A DNA stretch of 64,000 bases from Archaeoglobus sp. UBA234 (GCA_002494625.1 DACH01000005.1:1-64000), one strand, 5' to 3'. Shown: positions 1 through 9,896, counted from the stretch's first letter. A program made the numbers and translations. Notes: a model not told the origin generated them from the letters alone.

Positions 1-340
<340 letters not shown>

Positions 341-538
341 TGGCTGGTTCCAGGTACATGCTGGGAGGTGGACCTCACATGGTTTCTGGAGTTTTATTTT
401 TGTCTTTTCTTCTTGATCTTTTTCTCAGTGTTGTTCTTGATGATTACCGGAAAGTATTTATAGCCAGTAAAAGAACTTAATATGCGGAGATGTATAAACT
501 CTTGTTTATATATTTCTTGAAAAATTGGAGGAAAGTGA

Positions 539-805
539 ATGAACATCTATGTTGGAAATCTACCATTTGATGTCAAAGAAGATGACCTGAGAAAGGTTTT
601 TGAAAACTATGGAAGCGTAGAATCCGTAAATATTATAAAAGACAGGTTCTCAGGTAGATCGAGAGGGTTTGCATTTGTTGAGATGCCTGTTGAGAATGAA
701 GCAAAGGCAGCGATAGATGCAATCGATGGAAGCCAGTTCAGTGGTAGAGAAATCAAAGTTAATGTTGCTAAGCCAAGAAGCGAATCAAGACAGAAGAGAT
801 ACTGA
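539..805 (+). CDS. RRM-type RNA-binding protein
   Basis: This 88-residue protein is a single RNA recognition motif with almost nothing else. RNP2 (IYVGNLPF) is at residues 3-10 and RNP1 (RGFAFVEM) at about 42-49; both carry the aromatic residues that stack on RNA bases. The tail is short and basic (RSESRQKRY). A GGAGG ribosome binding site at 527-531 fixes the start, and a TATA-like TTTATATAT lies near 506-514. Stand-alone RRM proteins are common in eukaryotes and cyanobacteria but scattered in archaea, so horizontal origin is possible. The RNA target is unknown. Its place right after the rRNA genes suggests, without proving, a link to RNA metabolism. Confidence 0.93.
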   Translation: MNIYVGNLPFDVKEDDLRKVFENYGSVESVNIIKDRFSGRSRGFAFVEMPVENEAKAAIDAIDGSQFSGREIKVNVAKPRSESRQKRY

Positions 806-959
806 TATATTGATAGCTTCAGAATTGGCTGATCAAGTTTTAACTACTATATTTTTATTTTTATTCAAGCAATTTTGCAGTCTGAATTTTACTGCTTAGT
901 TTAGTCATTTACCATAAATTTAATAAACTTAACAGAGAATAATTAAATTGTACCTTCAA

Positions 960-1031
960 GCCAGGGTGGCAGAGGGGCTATGCGGTGGACTGCAGATCCA
1001 CTTTACCCCGGTTCGAATCCGGGCCCTGGCT
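960..1031 (+). tRNA. tRNA-Cys (anticodon GCA)
   Basis: A complete cloverleaf can be drawn. The acceptor stem is GCCAGGG/CCCTGGC, the anticodon stem GGA/TCC region holds the loop CTGCAGA with anticodon GCA, and the T arm is CCCGG TTCGAAT CCGGG. The discriminator base is T (U73), as expected for tRNA-Cys. CCA is not encoded. An AT-rich TATA-like element lies near 914-924. No intron is seen. Confidence 0.96.
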
Positions 1032-1271
1032 CTCTTGTTTCTGTTATAATCCTTTTCATGACTTTTAGCGTGGCGTTTTGGATTGACAATGAAGTAAAAC
1101 AGTGCACAATTCAGAGAGGATTTAGCTCATCGAGAAAGTGTTTTCTTTGGATACTCTTTTGCAATTAGGATTTACACTCGCATGAATTCTTTTGGGTTTT
1201 ATATTGTTAAAATATTATTAATTCAGGTAAACTTATTAGGAATGAATGTTTAGAATAAATGAGGTGAAAAA

Positions 1272-3203
1272 ATGAACAATTCAAAAGAATTCTCCCCAGG
1301 TGAGATATATGAGCCATCAGAAGAAACCAGAAGGCATGCATGGGTTAACAATGAAAGGATTTATGAAATGGCTCAGGATTACCTTACACTTTGGGATGAA
1401 GTAGCAAAGAACGATATTGAGTGGTTTGAGCCCTATGAAAGTGTGCTCGATGACAGCAATGCTCCATTTTACAGATGGTATGTTGGTGGGAAGATCAATA
1501 TAACCCACAACTGCATAGACAGGCATATAGATTCCAAAGGGGACAAGACAGCAATAATATGGCAGGGAGAGCCTGAAAACGAGAAAGAAAGGATAACTTA
1601 CCACGAGCTCTACCGGAGAGTTTGCAGGTTTGCCAACGCCCTCAGAACGCTTGGTGTGCAGGAGGAAGATGTAGTCACAATCTACATGGGGATGGTGCCA
1701 GAGTTGCTGATTGCGATGCTTGCATGCGCCAGAATTGGTGCGATTCATAACGTGGTTTTTGGAGGTTTTTCCTCGACGGCTCTGAGAGAGAGGATAAACG
1801 ATGCTAACGCCAAAGTAGTTGTAACGATGGATGGCTACTACAGAAGGGGTAAGGTCATCGAAACTAAGCGCATCGTTGATAAAGCTCTGGAAGCTTGTAG
1901 CGTTGAGAGCGTTGTTGTGATTGAGAGGGTCGGCAATGGAGCGAGTATGGTCGATGGAAGAGATATCTGGTGGCATGAACTGGAAGAAGGTTTACCAGAT
2001 GAGTGTGAATGCAAAGCTCTCGACAGCGAACACGCGTTGTTCATTCTATATACATCCGGCACGACTGGCAAGCCGAAAGGTGTTTTGCACGTTCATGGAG
2101 GTTACAACGTTGGTACCCACATTACAACCAAGTGGGTATTCGACTTGAAAGATAGAGACGTATTCTGGTGCACCGCTGACATAGGGTGGATTACTGGCCA
2201 CAGTTATGTTGTTTACGGTCCTCTTTCAGTTGGCGCGACCATTTTAATTTATGAAGGTGCCCCTGATTACCCTCAACCAGACAGGTGGTGGAACATTATT
2301 GAGCAGTATGGTGTGACCGTTTTCTACACTGCCCCCACTGCAATACGCTACTTCATGAAACTCAGCGAGGAATGGCTAAAGAAGCACGATCTGTCCTCGT
2401 TGCGTCTGCTTGGAACAGTCGGCGAAACGATAGACCCAGAGGCTTGGAAGTGGTACTACAGGTATGTGGGAAGTGAGCGCTGCCCTGTCATTGACACATG
2501 GTGGCAGACAGAAACAGGCATGGTCATAATAGCCCCTTTGCCCGGCATAACAAAGCTCAAGCCCGGTTCTGTAACGCTGCCCTTCCCAGGAATTTTAGTG
2601 GATATATGTGATGAGAAAGGAAATCCAGCAGATAGCGGAGAGCTCGTGATAACGAATCCGTGGCCAGCAATGTTCAGAAATCTGTGGGGTGAACCAGAAA
2701 GATTTGCCAAACAGTACTGGCGGTCAAATGGCTCAGGCAAACTCATCTACTTTACAGGGGATGGAGCAAGGAAGGATGGAGACGGATACTACTGGATAAT
2801 AGGAAGGATTGATGAGGTTCTGAAGGTCAGCGGTCACAGGCTTGGGAGTGCTGAAATTGAAAGTGCGCTCATATCTCATGAAGCTGTAAGCGAGGCTGCC
2901 GTTGTTGGTAAGCCTCACGAAATCAAGGGAGAAACACCAGTCGCATTTGTAGTCCTTAAGACAGGCTACAAGCCGAGCGTCGAACTCAAAAAAGACCTTA
3001 AAACGCATGTTAAAAACGAAATAGGTGCAATAGCGGTTCCTGAAGAGATATACTTCGTCGAACAGCTACCAAAAACGAGAAGTGGAAAGATAGTGCGTAG
3101 AATTCTACTCGCTATCGAGAAGGGCGAGAAAATAGGAGATATCACAACTCTTGAAGACATTACAGTTGTTGAGAAGATTAAGAATGTTAAGGGGGCAAAA
3201 TAA
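1272..3203 (+). CDS. acs: acetyl-CoA synthetase (AMP-forming)
   Basis: It activates acetate to acetyl-CoA through acetyl-adenylate, using ATP and giving AMP and PPi. At 643 residues it is full length for the family. It shows the P-loop-like YTSGTTGKPKG (about 260), the WWQTETG motif (about 414-420), the hinge/A8 segment GRIDEVLKVSGHRLG, and the C-terminal PKTRSGKIVRR with the catalytic lysine that Pat-type acetylases modify in bacteria. The start is set by GAGGTGA at 1260-1266. It stands alone and is followed by a convergent gene. A propionyl-CoA synthetase activity cannot be excluded, but the length and motifs favour acetate. Confidence 0.95.
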   Translation: MNNSKEFSPGEIYEPSEETRRHAWVNNERIYEMAQDYLTLWDEVAKNDIEWFEPYESVLDDSNAPFYRWYVGGKINITHNCIDRHIDSKGDKTAIIWQGEPENEKERITYHELYRRVCRFANALRTLGVQEEDVVTIYMGMVPELLIAMLACARIGAIHNVVFGGFSSTALRERINDANAKVVVTMDGYYRRGKVIETKRIVDKALEACSVESVVVIERVGNGASMVDGRDIWWHELEEGLPDECECKALDSEHALFILYTSGTTGKPKGVLHVHGGYNVGTHITTKWVFDLKDRDVFWCTADIGWITGHSYVVYGPLSVGATILIYEGAPDYPQPDRWWNIIEQYGVTVFYTAPTAIRYFMKLSEEWLKKHDLSSLRLLGTVGETIDPEAWKWYYRYVGSERCPVIDTWWQTETGMVIIAPLPGITKLKPGSVTLPFPGILVDICDEKGNPADSGELVITNPWPAMFRNLWGEPERFAKQYWRSNGSGKLIYFTGDGARKDGDGYYWIIGRIDEVLKVSGHRLGSAEIESALISHEAVSEAAVVGKPHEIKGETPVAFVVLKTGYKPSVELKKDLKTHVKNEIGAIAVPEEIYFVEQLPKTRSGKIVRRILLAIEKGEKIGDITTLEDITVVEKIKNVKGAK

Positions 3204-3233
3204 ATTAAAACAAATTATCTAAGTGATAAAGCG

Positions 3234-3307
3234 TCAGTTTACCAACTGAACTCGAATCCCATCCCAGATTTTTTAGTAGCAATGTCATCTTTTAATGTCA
3301 TGACATT
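3234..3307. promoter_or_regulatory. intergenic inverted repeats between convergent acs and the CBS gene
   Basis: Two symmetric elements lie in this 268-base gap. TCAGTT-tacc-AACTGA (3234-3249) can form a six-base-pair hairpin and is followed by a T run at about 3269-3275, so it may act in termination of acs. AATGTCATGACATT (3294-3307) is a perfect 14-base palindrome, preceded at 3281-3288 by another copy of AATGTCAT. No promoter faces out of the gap, so the role of the palindrome is unknown. Confidence 0.35.
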
Positions 3308-3471
3308 AATATGATATTGTTATGATACTTCCTTTCTCCAAGATAATAGGAGAGCTGAAGAATATCCTGAGATCTCTCTACGCAGCTGAATAGCTAATAT
3401 TCCCAGCAATTATTTGTAAATCGCATTTTGCAGGGCTGTGGATAAAAATATTAAAAATCGATGCCTAGTTA

Positions 3472-4632
3472 TCAAAGAACCTCCTCGTAAAACCTTTGCA
3501 CCATTCTCTTATCCAGTACAAGCTCTTTGTCCTTTATTACTTGTCTTTCGAGCTTATTTAAGGTTGCATGAATTGCAAACTCCACACCCCAACTTTCACC
3601 AGTAACAAAGAATACTCCATGATCGCTCCTTAATCTCATCATCACGTGAATGAGGGGTATTCTTCTGTAGTACAATTTGAGCTTCTTTACACAAACAAAT
3701 AAATGGGCTTTCCCAAGAGAGCCCTTGAGCTTCCCCAAAAACTTGTTTAGTTCGTCTAAGAGTTTTTCTATTTCAGAATCATCTAAAACTATACCCTTTG
3801 TGATAATCTGCACTTCATACTCTTTTGGAATGGTAGTTTTTAAGTAATATTCTAGAAGGTCCTTCTTTACAACTATCCCCTCAGGAATGCTGCCCTTTAT
3901 AACTACGAGACTAGATACATCATTCTCAATCATCAAGCCAATAGCTTTGGCAATTGTGTCACCTCTTTCAACTGTTATAACCGGATGACTCATTATACCT
4001 TCAACCATTACTGAAAGCGTTTTTTCTTTTTCTTTCATGCTCAGATACCCAAGCCTATCATCTTTTCCCAAAGACACGACTCTATCTATTATATCCTTGC
4101 CGGTAACGATTCCAACAACTTTATTTCCATCATCAACTACAACAACTCTGCTAATGCCATGATTTCTCATAGTAGCCAGAGCTTTGGATATGCCATCGTA
4201 CATTTTCACAGTGATAACTTCTGGATTCATAACATCCCCGATCTCAACATTTTCAAATTCCTGTTTTATTTTTTGTAGAAAATCATTAATGTGAATAACC
4301 CCAAATCCTCCGTTGAGCTTTATAAGAACAAAGGGTGTGGAATCCTCTATAAATCTTCTTGTCACTTTCTCTGATGTTAGTTCATCAAGGCGAACGATTC
4401 CAGTTTTCGCAAGGAACTTCTTGATTTTTGTTTCATAGGGGTTCGTCATCAAGCTACCCCTAATTAGATCCTTTTCTTTTACAACTCCAATGATTTCGCC
4501 ATCTTCTTCAACCAATAGGGCTCTTTCATGTTTGGACTCACCCAACATTGAAATTACCTTCGAAAGCGTTTCACTTGCGCTAATAACGTCATAATCGTCT
4601 CTAATGACCTCCTTTAATTCCTCGACATCCAT
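3472..4632 (-). CDS. four-CBS-domain protein with HPF/RaiA-like C-terminal domain
   Basis: The 386-residue protein begins with four CBS repeats forming two Bateman pairs (about 1-120 and 135-260). CBS pairs usually sense adenine nucleotides or SAM. Conserved ends such as VVVDDGNKVVGIVTGKDII are clear. Residues about 265-375 follow the order beta-alpha-beta-beta-beta-alpha and end in AIHATLNKLERQV, which resembles the ribosome hibernation factor HPF/RaiA fold (its usual ending is AID-ALDKLERQ). The assignment of this domain is by pattern and not by alignment. An AAGGTGG near 4640 and a TATA stretch (TTTTATATTATAAA, about 4651-4666) support the start. A simple reading is an energy-sensing ribosome-binding protein; a DNA-binding or enzyme regulator is the alternative. 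Confidence 0.8.
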   Translation of the reverse strand: MDVEELKEVIRDDYDVISASETLSKVISMLGESKHERALLVEEDGEIIGVVKEKDLIRGSLMTNPYETKIKKFLAKTGIVRLDELTSEKVTRRFIEDSTPFVLIKLNGGFGVIHINDFLQKIKQEFENVEIGDVMNPEVITVKMYDGISKALATMRNHGISRVVVVDDGNKVVGIVTGKDIIDRVVSLGKDDRLGYLSMKEKEKTLSVMVEGIMSHPVITVERGDTIAKAIGLMIENDVSSLVVIKGSIPEGIVVKKDLLEYYLKTTIPKEYEVQIITKGIVLDDSEIEKLLDELNKFLGKLKGSLGKAHLFVCVKKLKLYYRRIPLIHVMMRLRSDHGVFFVTGESWGVEFAIHATLNKLERQVIKDKELVLDKRMVQRFYEEVL

Positions 4633-5084
4633 CTCATTCCACCTTCTTGTAATTTATAATATAAAACTACAAAGTATAAAAATGTGGCTATTTATTATCT
4701 AATTTAATTTATAATAATTTTCAAAAAATCTGAAAGTGTAACATCAGCAAGATTTTTGCCGAGACGCACGGGATATTCACTAATTTGTAGATTGAAATTA
4801 TGATTTAGGTAAATATCTCTACAGTGCCAATACTCGAAAAACGGTGACAATGTAAGAGAGATGTTGCAAAAAGAGTTGCTAAGGACTTTGTTTACAGAAT
4901 CATTACATTGGTAATTGGCTATATTTCAGAGTTGATGCAATCAATATTCTAACCAGATTGCTCAAACCAGCAGAGTTTACAGTTCCGAAGATAGTTGCAA
5001 TCTGCTCCATTCACTAAGCTCAGCATCGGCTAAGGACTTATTTTTGGGGCAAAATTATTATTTAATCAATAGACAATATAATAG
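4633..5084. other. 452-base intergenic stretch with a decayed coding remnant
   Basis: The left end is the promoter of the CBS gene. Between 4848 and 5017 two overlapping plus-strand frames look protein-like: one reads DVAKRVAKDFVYRIITLVIG, and the frame next to it continues with VDAINILTRLLKPAEFTVPK before a stop at 5015-5017. A single frame switch near 4920 would join them, so this may be the end of a lost gene. I do not recognise the family. The right end carries the AT-rich promoter of the P-type ATPase gene, with ATTATTTAAT at about 5055-5064. Confidence 0.3.
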
Positions 5085-7700
5085 ATGGATAAAGAAATCG
5101 AATGGTATAGGACTCCAATTTCGGAAATTTTTAAGCTCGCTAAAAGCTCACCTCAAGGTATAACAGATGAAGAAGCCGCAAAACGGCTTATATTATATGG
5201 ATATAATGAAATTAAAGAAGAGAAGAAAATTAGCGAGATTTTAAGGTTTCTTTCTCACTTTAACGATCCTCTAATTTACATTTTGATGATAGCCGGTTTG
5301 ATAACGATATTTCTTCGTCGATATGTGGATACAACCATAATATTCCTAGTCGTGCTAATAAATGCAGTAATGGGCTATATTCAGGAAAGAAAAGCAGAAA
5401 AAACAATTGAATCTTTAAGGAAGATAGTAGAGGTTAGAGCAAGGGTAATAAGAAAGGTCGAAAAAGATATTCCCGCAAAAGAGCTCGTTCCTGGAGATGT
5501 AATAATACTTGAAGCTGGAATGAAGGTTCCAGCAGATGCAAGGCTTTTTGAAGTTAAAAATCTAACCGTCGATGAATCTTTGCTAACAGGTGAATCAACA
5601 TCAGTTGAAAAATTCTCTGAAACCATTCTGAAGAGGACGGCTGTTGAAAGAAACAACATGGTTTTTGCCGGAACGCTTGTTCTTGAAGGCTACGGAAAAG
5701 CGGTTGTTGTTGCTACTGGCGAGAATACTGAGTTAGGTAAGATCGCAAAGACTGTTAAAATAGAAAAAGGTGTTGAAACGCCTTTGCTACGTAGGATAAA
5801 GCGTCTTGGTAAATTTATTTTCTTTATAATCGTTGCAGTATCAATCTTAAATTTTATAATTGGTGTGTTAAGAGGTTACGACCCTACATTCATGTTCTTA
5901 GCCTCCGTTAGCTTAGCTGTTGCGGCAATTCCTGAAAGCTTGCCTGCTCTTGTGACAATGAGCCTTGCAATTGGTGTTAAAGATATGGCAAAAAGAAAAG
6001 CTATAGTTAGAAAGCTACCAGCTGTAGAAACCCTAGGAAGTGTTACGACGATATGCACGGACAAAACTGGAACACTTACCCAGAACAAAATGAAGGTAAT
6101 AAGAATATTTGCTGGAGGGAAAGAATATGATGTCGAGAGTAATGCTTCTATTCTCAGCAGAGAAGAACTCGCGAAACATCCCGAGGTGTATCTCACAATA
6201 AAGGCTGGCTACATATGTAATACAGCAATTTATTTTTTAAAAAATGGAGAAGCTATAACGAGCGGGGATCCGACTGAAGTAGCCCTTCTTGAAGTTGCAT
6301 CGCTGGCAGGAATTAAAAAACAGTTCAAGATAATTGACGAAGTTCCGTTTGATCCTGCATTACGCTATATGGCAACTGCAGTAAGAGAAGGAGAATTCGT
6401 GGAAATCTATGTAAAAGGTTCGGCAGAAAGAGTTCTTTTAATGTGCAGATGGGCTTTAGTGGAAGGAAGAATAGTAGAGCTTGATGAACATAACATTCAC
6501 AAGATAGCATCAGAGTTTGCCCTTCAGGGTTTAAGGGTTCTGGCGTTTGCATACAAGTTCGTTGACTTAGAAGAATTTGGTAGTATTGAAGATAATCTTG
6601 ACGATCTAATCTTCCTCGGTCTTCAATGCATGATCGATCCTCCAAGGGAGGAATGTTATGAAGCGATCAGGAAGTGCAAGGACGCTGGTGTAAGGGTCAT
6701 CATGATAACTGGAGATCATCCAAATACTGCATCATTTATTGCAAAAGAGCTTAACATTGATGGCAGTGTTATAACGGGTGACAAAATCGAAAAAATGAAC
6801 GATGAAGAGCTTAAAGAGGTATTAAAGAAAACAAACGTATTTGCAAGAATCTTGCCAAAAATGAAGCTGAGAATAGTCAAATTATTACAGGAAATGAGCG
6901 AAACAGTTGCAGTTACTGGAGATGGCGTAAATGACGCTCCTGCATTAAAGAGGGCTGATATTGGCGTTGCGATGGGTTCTGGTACGGAAGTGGCTAAGGA
7001 ATCCGCTGAAATAATTTTGCTTGACGATAATTTTGCAACAATTGTAGAAGCCATTGATGAAGGTAGAAATGTTTTTAGAAAGATTCAAAAGATTCTTGCA
7101 TGGCTGCTACCGACTAATGTTGGAGAGGGGCTGGTAGTTCTTGCAGCTTTTCTTTTGGGCATCGCACTTCCGATTTTACCTGTGCAGATACTCTGGATTA
7201 ATACAGTTACGGCTGTGCTTTTGGGAACGACCTTAGTTTTTGAACCCAGAGAGCCAAATCTGCTTAAGCTCAAGCCGATAACTGGGGAGTTGCTGAATCC
7301 GGCGATTTTATTTAGGGTAATTTGGGTAGCTATGGTTTTGGTTGTATGTGCATACCTTCTGTATTTTAGATTTAGTGAGAACGAACTGATAGCCAGAACG
7401 ATAGCAATGAATACGATAGTGTTTTTTGAAATATTCTACCTGTTGAGCGCAAGAAGCATCGATTTGAGCTTTATAAAAACTCTTAAGTTTAGGAATAGAG
7501 CCATATATTTGGGAATTCTCGCAACGATCGCTTTTCAGCTGGTAGCGACATATTCGCCTCACTTCAATGCAATTCTACACACTGCTCCGCTTGATGCAAG
7601 CATGTGGTTTGGAATTGTAACTGTATCTTCCTTAGTATTTCTCTTTGCTGAGCTGGAAAAATATATAAGAATAAATTTTTATAAAAAATTTCTTACCTGA
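5085..7700 (+). CDS. P2-type cation-transporting ATPase
   Basis: An integral membrane pump of 871 residues that drives cation transport with ATP. The order of parts is standard: an N-terminal cation ATPase domain (1-70), actuator loop with LLTGES (about 165-170), the ion-binding helix with PESLPALVTM (about 284), the phosphorylation site DKTGTLTQNK (Asp about 325), the hinge GDGVNDAPALKRADIG (about 613), and a C-terminal bundle of six helices. PESLP instead of PEGLP and the overall layout place it among the P2 (Ca2+, Na+ or H+) pumps; the ion cannot be fixed by eye. No Shine-Dalgarno is present, and ATTATTTAAT sits about 25 bases before the ATG, so the mRNA is probably leaderless. Confidence 0.92.
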   Translation: MDKEIEWYRTPISEIFKLAKSSPQGITDEEAAKRLILYGYNEIKEEKKISEILRFLSHFNDPLIYILMIAGLITIFLRRYVDTTIIFLVVLINAVMGYIQERKAEKTIESLRKIVEVRARVIRKVEKDIPAKELVPGDVIILEAGMKVPADARLFEVKNLTVDESLLTGESTSVEKFSETILKRTAVERNNMVFAGTLVLEGYGKAVVVATGENTELGKIAKTVKIEKGVETPLLRRIKRLGKFIFFIIVAVSILNFIIGVLRGYDPTFMFLASVSLAVAAIPESLPALVTMSLAIGVKDMAKRKAIVRKLPAVETLGSVTTICTDKTGTLTQNKMKVIRIFAGGKEYDVESNASILSREELAKHPEVYLTIKAGYICNTAIYFLKNGEAITSGDPTEVALLEVASLAGIKKQFKIIDEVPFDPALRYMATAVREGEFVEIYVKGSAERVLLMCRWALVEGRIVELDEHNIHKIASEFALQGLRVLAFAYKFVDLEEFGSIEDNLDDLIFLGLQCMIDPPREECYEAIRKCKDAGVRVIMITGDHPNTASFIAKELNIDGSVITGDKIEKMNDEELKEVLKKTNVFARILPKMKLRIVKLLQEMSETVAVTGDGVNDAPALKRADIGVAMGSGTEVAKESAEIILLDDNFATIVEAIDEGRNVFRKIQKILAWLLPTNVGEGLVVLAAFLLGIALPILPVQILWINTVTAVLLGTTLVFEPREPNLLKLKPITGELLNPAILFRVIWVAMVLVVCAYLLYFRFSENELIARTIAMNTIVFFEIFYLLSARSIDLSFIKTLKFRNRAIYLGILATIAFQLVATYSPHFNAILHTAPLDASMWFGIVTVSSLVFLFAELEKYIRINFYKKFLT

Positions 7701-7798
7701 AATTATAAATTGACTTTGGTCGCATTAAAAGCATAGATGTTGAAAGCTGGTAATAGAGCTGTAATTAATCATAAAAAGATCTGCAACAATATTCACTG

Positions 7799-7969
7799 CT
7801 ACTGTTCGCATTTCCATATTGTATCTGAAGAGTCTGAAAATGAATATACTGCGTTAGAGGGGTAAGTTCCAGTCAGAATGGCCCCCCAAGAAGCGGCTTT
7901 GTTTTTGAACATTCGCCATATGGCGTCCTGTTCCTTTGTCTTCTTTGTATTTTTACTCATTTTAGTCAT
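7799..7969 (-). CDS. small hypothetical protein (56 residues) downstream of the glycoside hydrolase
   Basis: An open frame of 56 codons starts four bases after the stop of the hydrolase gene and reads in the same direction. The product begins MTKMSKNTKKTKEQD and goes on with a protein-like mix (WRMFKNKAASWGAILTG; YPSNAVYSFSDSSD). There is no clear ribosome binding site, signal peptide or membrane span, and I recognise no family. It may be translated by coupling with the gene above or be a gene remnant. It contains the 12-base palindrome CGCCATATGGCG at 7914-7925, probably by chance. Confidence 0.35.
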   Translation of the reverse strand: MTKMSKNTKKTKEQDAIWRMFKNKAASWGAILTGTYPSNAVYSFSDSSDTIWKCEQ

Positions 7970-7973
7970 ATTA

Positions 7974-9896
7974 TTAGTAATTCTTTTCTTTTTCCTGCGC
8001 TTTCATGAACATCTTTAATCTTTGCAAAATCTTCTCACTCTTAAACAAATAGATCGGTGTATCCTCTACGTCTATTCCTGATGCATCTTCTACTCTGACA
8101 TTACCGTAGATATCAGCCACATAAATTTCACTCCCTTCAATCGGGATTTTTCCAGGCTTCCAAACGACGTAAACTTTGTCTTCTTTTGTTTTAAATACAT
8201 ACACCCCTTCACTTGATTTTTCAACTCTATCAAAATCTCCAATAATATAAGCCATAACATGGGCAACTGGCTTGTAATCGAAGAACAGAACCTCTGCTCC
8301 ATTCGCAAAAGCTCTTATTGCAGCTTTTGCAAACATGATGTCATCTTCTCTGCTCATATCACCCTTAGGTCCAACTTCTGTAACCCATATTGGCTTGCTA
8401 ACCCCATATTTTTCAAGCAATTTTTTCAAATCATCCACGTTGAAATCATCTTTTTCATCCGCATAGGAATGTACTCCAGCAATATCAAAGTAATTTCCTC
8501 CTCCCAAAGAGTAAAATTCTTCCCACCATTCTATTGATTCTTTATCCAAAGTTGCTGCACCACCTAAAACTACTTTTGCTTCTGGATCAGCCTCTTTCAC
8601 AGCTTCATAGGTAGCTTTTACGAGTTCAAAGTATTCCTTCCCGCTTCCTTGGAAGAAGCATTTGTAATCTTCACTTTGTGCTTCTGGCTCGTTAAGGATT
8701 TCCCAGTACTTTATAGGCTTTGTTAAGCCTGACATATCATTAAATCCATCTCCATCGTATCTCTCAACCAAGGCTTTAACAAATTCTTTATACGCTTGCA
8801 TGTCGTATGGCTTATACCTGCTAGAAGGAAGTTCGGGAAAGTCTCGCTTCTCAACAAATCTGTCTATGTTGCCCCACTTCTCTTGGTCCCACTCTGCATA
8901 AGGCCAGATTGTTGCAAGAATGTTCAAGCCCATTGCCTGAGCTTCTCTAACCACCTCATCAACTTCGCTAAAATCATATTTTCCTCTCTCTGGCTCAATT
9001 TTATCCCATATAAAAGGACCAGGATGTGGTCTAACCCAGCCGAGGTTCAGATCGCTTATGGCTAAAGGATCAAAACAAACGAAACCGAATCTATCTGCTA
9101 ATGGGACATTCTGAGGCATACTCCTGAGCACACTCTTCTCTTCACCTGAGGCTTCTGGTGGCGGAGGCGAAGGTATGTGATAGTATATCACAAACTTCTC
9201 GTTAAGTTTTATTACACAGGGGGCATCGGCATTCTCTAAAATTAGTTTTTCTCCAGTAAAGTTGATACCATCCTTGGAGGTGGAGAGATATACATTTATA
9301 CCTTCTTCCGGACTATCTGGAACCTTGGTATAGTAAAGCCTGTACTCATTGTCAGTTTTTAAAACAAAAGCTACAGAAACTCTTTCCATTATTTTGCCCC
9401 AATCCTTAGTAATGCTCACACCATCTACACTATCAAATGCGTAGAGATTGTCCTTATCTGAGTAATATATCCTAAACCCATTTTCTATTCTGATAGCTGC
9501 AACATCTGAGAGTTTTTCTTTTGACAGTATCTTTCGTTCTTTCTTCCAAAGAATACCATCAGTTGAAATAGCTGTTAGTAAACTGTTTCTTCCCCATCCC
9601 CCAGGAATGTCTTCTTCCCAACCAACATAGTACATCCTGAAAAGATTCTCAGATATCTGGATGACTGCAGGATCAACTGCACCGTATTTGTCATACTCGT
9701 CCCCTTTTTCGATAACCACTTGAGAATTGTGGAAATGGATACCGTCTTCAGACTCAGCAATCCTTATTTCATCCTCTCCGGGGATTACATAATACATAAG
9801 AAATTTCCCATTAACTTTCAAAACTTCTGGAACGGATCCTTGAATGACTTTTTCTGATTCAGAAAAGTGAATGCCATCCTTTGAAGTTGCTGCCAA
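7974..9896 (-). CDS. beta-propeller plus clan GH-A glycoside hydrolase (body of a frameshifted lipoprotein gene)
   Basis: The N-terminal ~255 residues hold repeats of the type TSKDGIxF / ESEDGIHF / YYVxP, which suggest a five-bladed propeller like those of GH43/GH32-type proteins. From about residue 265 a TIM-barrel domain follows, with the likely acid/base Glu in WEILNEPE (about 402) and the nucleophile Glu in WVTEVG (about 506), the arrangement of clan GH-A (GH39/GH5/GH10-like). It should cleave or bind a polysaccharide outside the cell; the substrate is unknown. The frame opens at TTG 9896 without a ribosome binding site. The true start is most likely at 10032 in another frame (see the adjacent feature), so this entry lacks about 45 residues, including the export signal. 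Confidence 0.75.
   Translation of the reverse strand: MAATSKDGIHFSESEKVIQGSVPEVLKVNGKFLMYYVIPGEDEIRIAESEDGIHFHNSQVVIEKGDEYDKYGAVDPAVIQISENLFRMYYVGWEEDIPGGWGRNSLLTAISTDGILWKKERKILSKEKLSDVAAIRIENGFRIYYSDKDNLYAFDSVDGVSITKDWGKIMERVSVAFVLKTDNEYRLYYTKVPDSPEEGINVYLSTSKDGINFTGEKLILENADAPCVIKLNEKFVIYYHIPSPPPPEASGEEKSVLRSMPQNVPLADRFGFVCFDPLAISDLNLGWVRPHPGPFIWDKIEPERGKYDFSEVDEVVREAQAMGLNILATIWPYAEWDQEKWGNIDRFVEKRDFPELPSSRYKPYDMQAYKEFVKALVERYDGDGFNDMSGLTKPIKYWEILNEPEAQSEDYKCFFQGSGKEYFELVKATYEAVKEADPEAKVVLGGAATLDKESIEWWEEFYSLGGGNYFDIAGVHSYADEKDDFNVDDLKKLLEKYGVSKPIWVTEVGPKGDMSREDDIMFAKAAIRAFANGAEVLFFDYKPVAHVMAYIIGDFDRVEKSSEGVYVFKTKEDKVYVVWKPGKIPIEGSEIYVADIYGNVRVEDASGIDVEDTPIYLFKSEKILQRLKMFMKAQEKEKNY

Noticed and set aside
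1317..1976. Long minus-strand open frame within acs
   Set aside because: It is antisense to a clear acetyl-CoA synthetase gene and has no promoter or family match; it is a shadow frame.
7914..7925. Palindrome CGCCATATGGCG
   Set aside because: It falls inside a possible coding frame and stands alone, so it is likely a chance occurrence.
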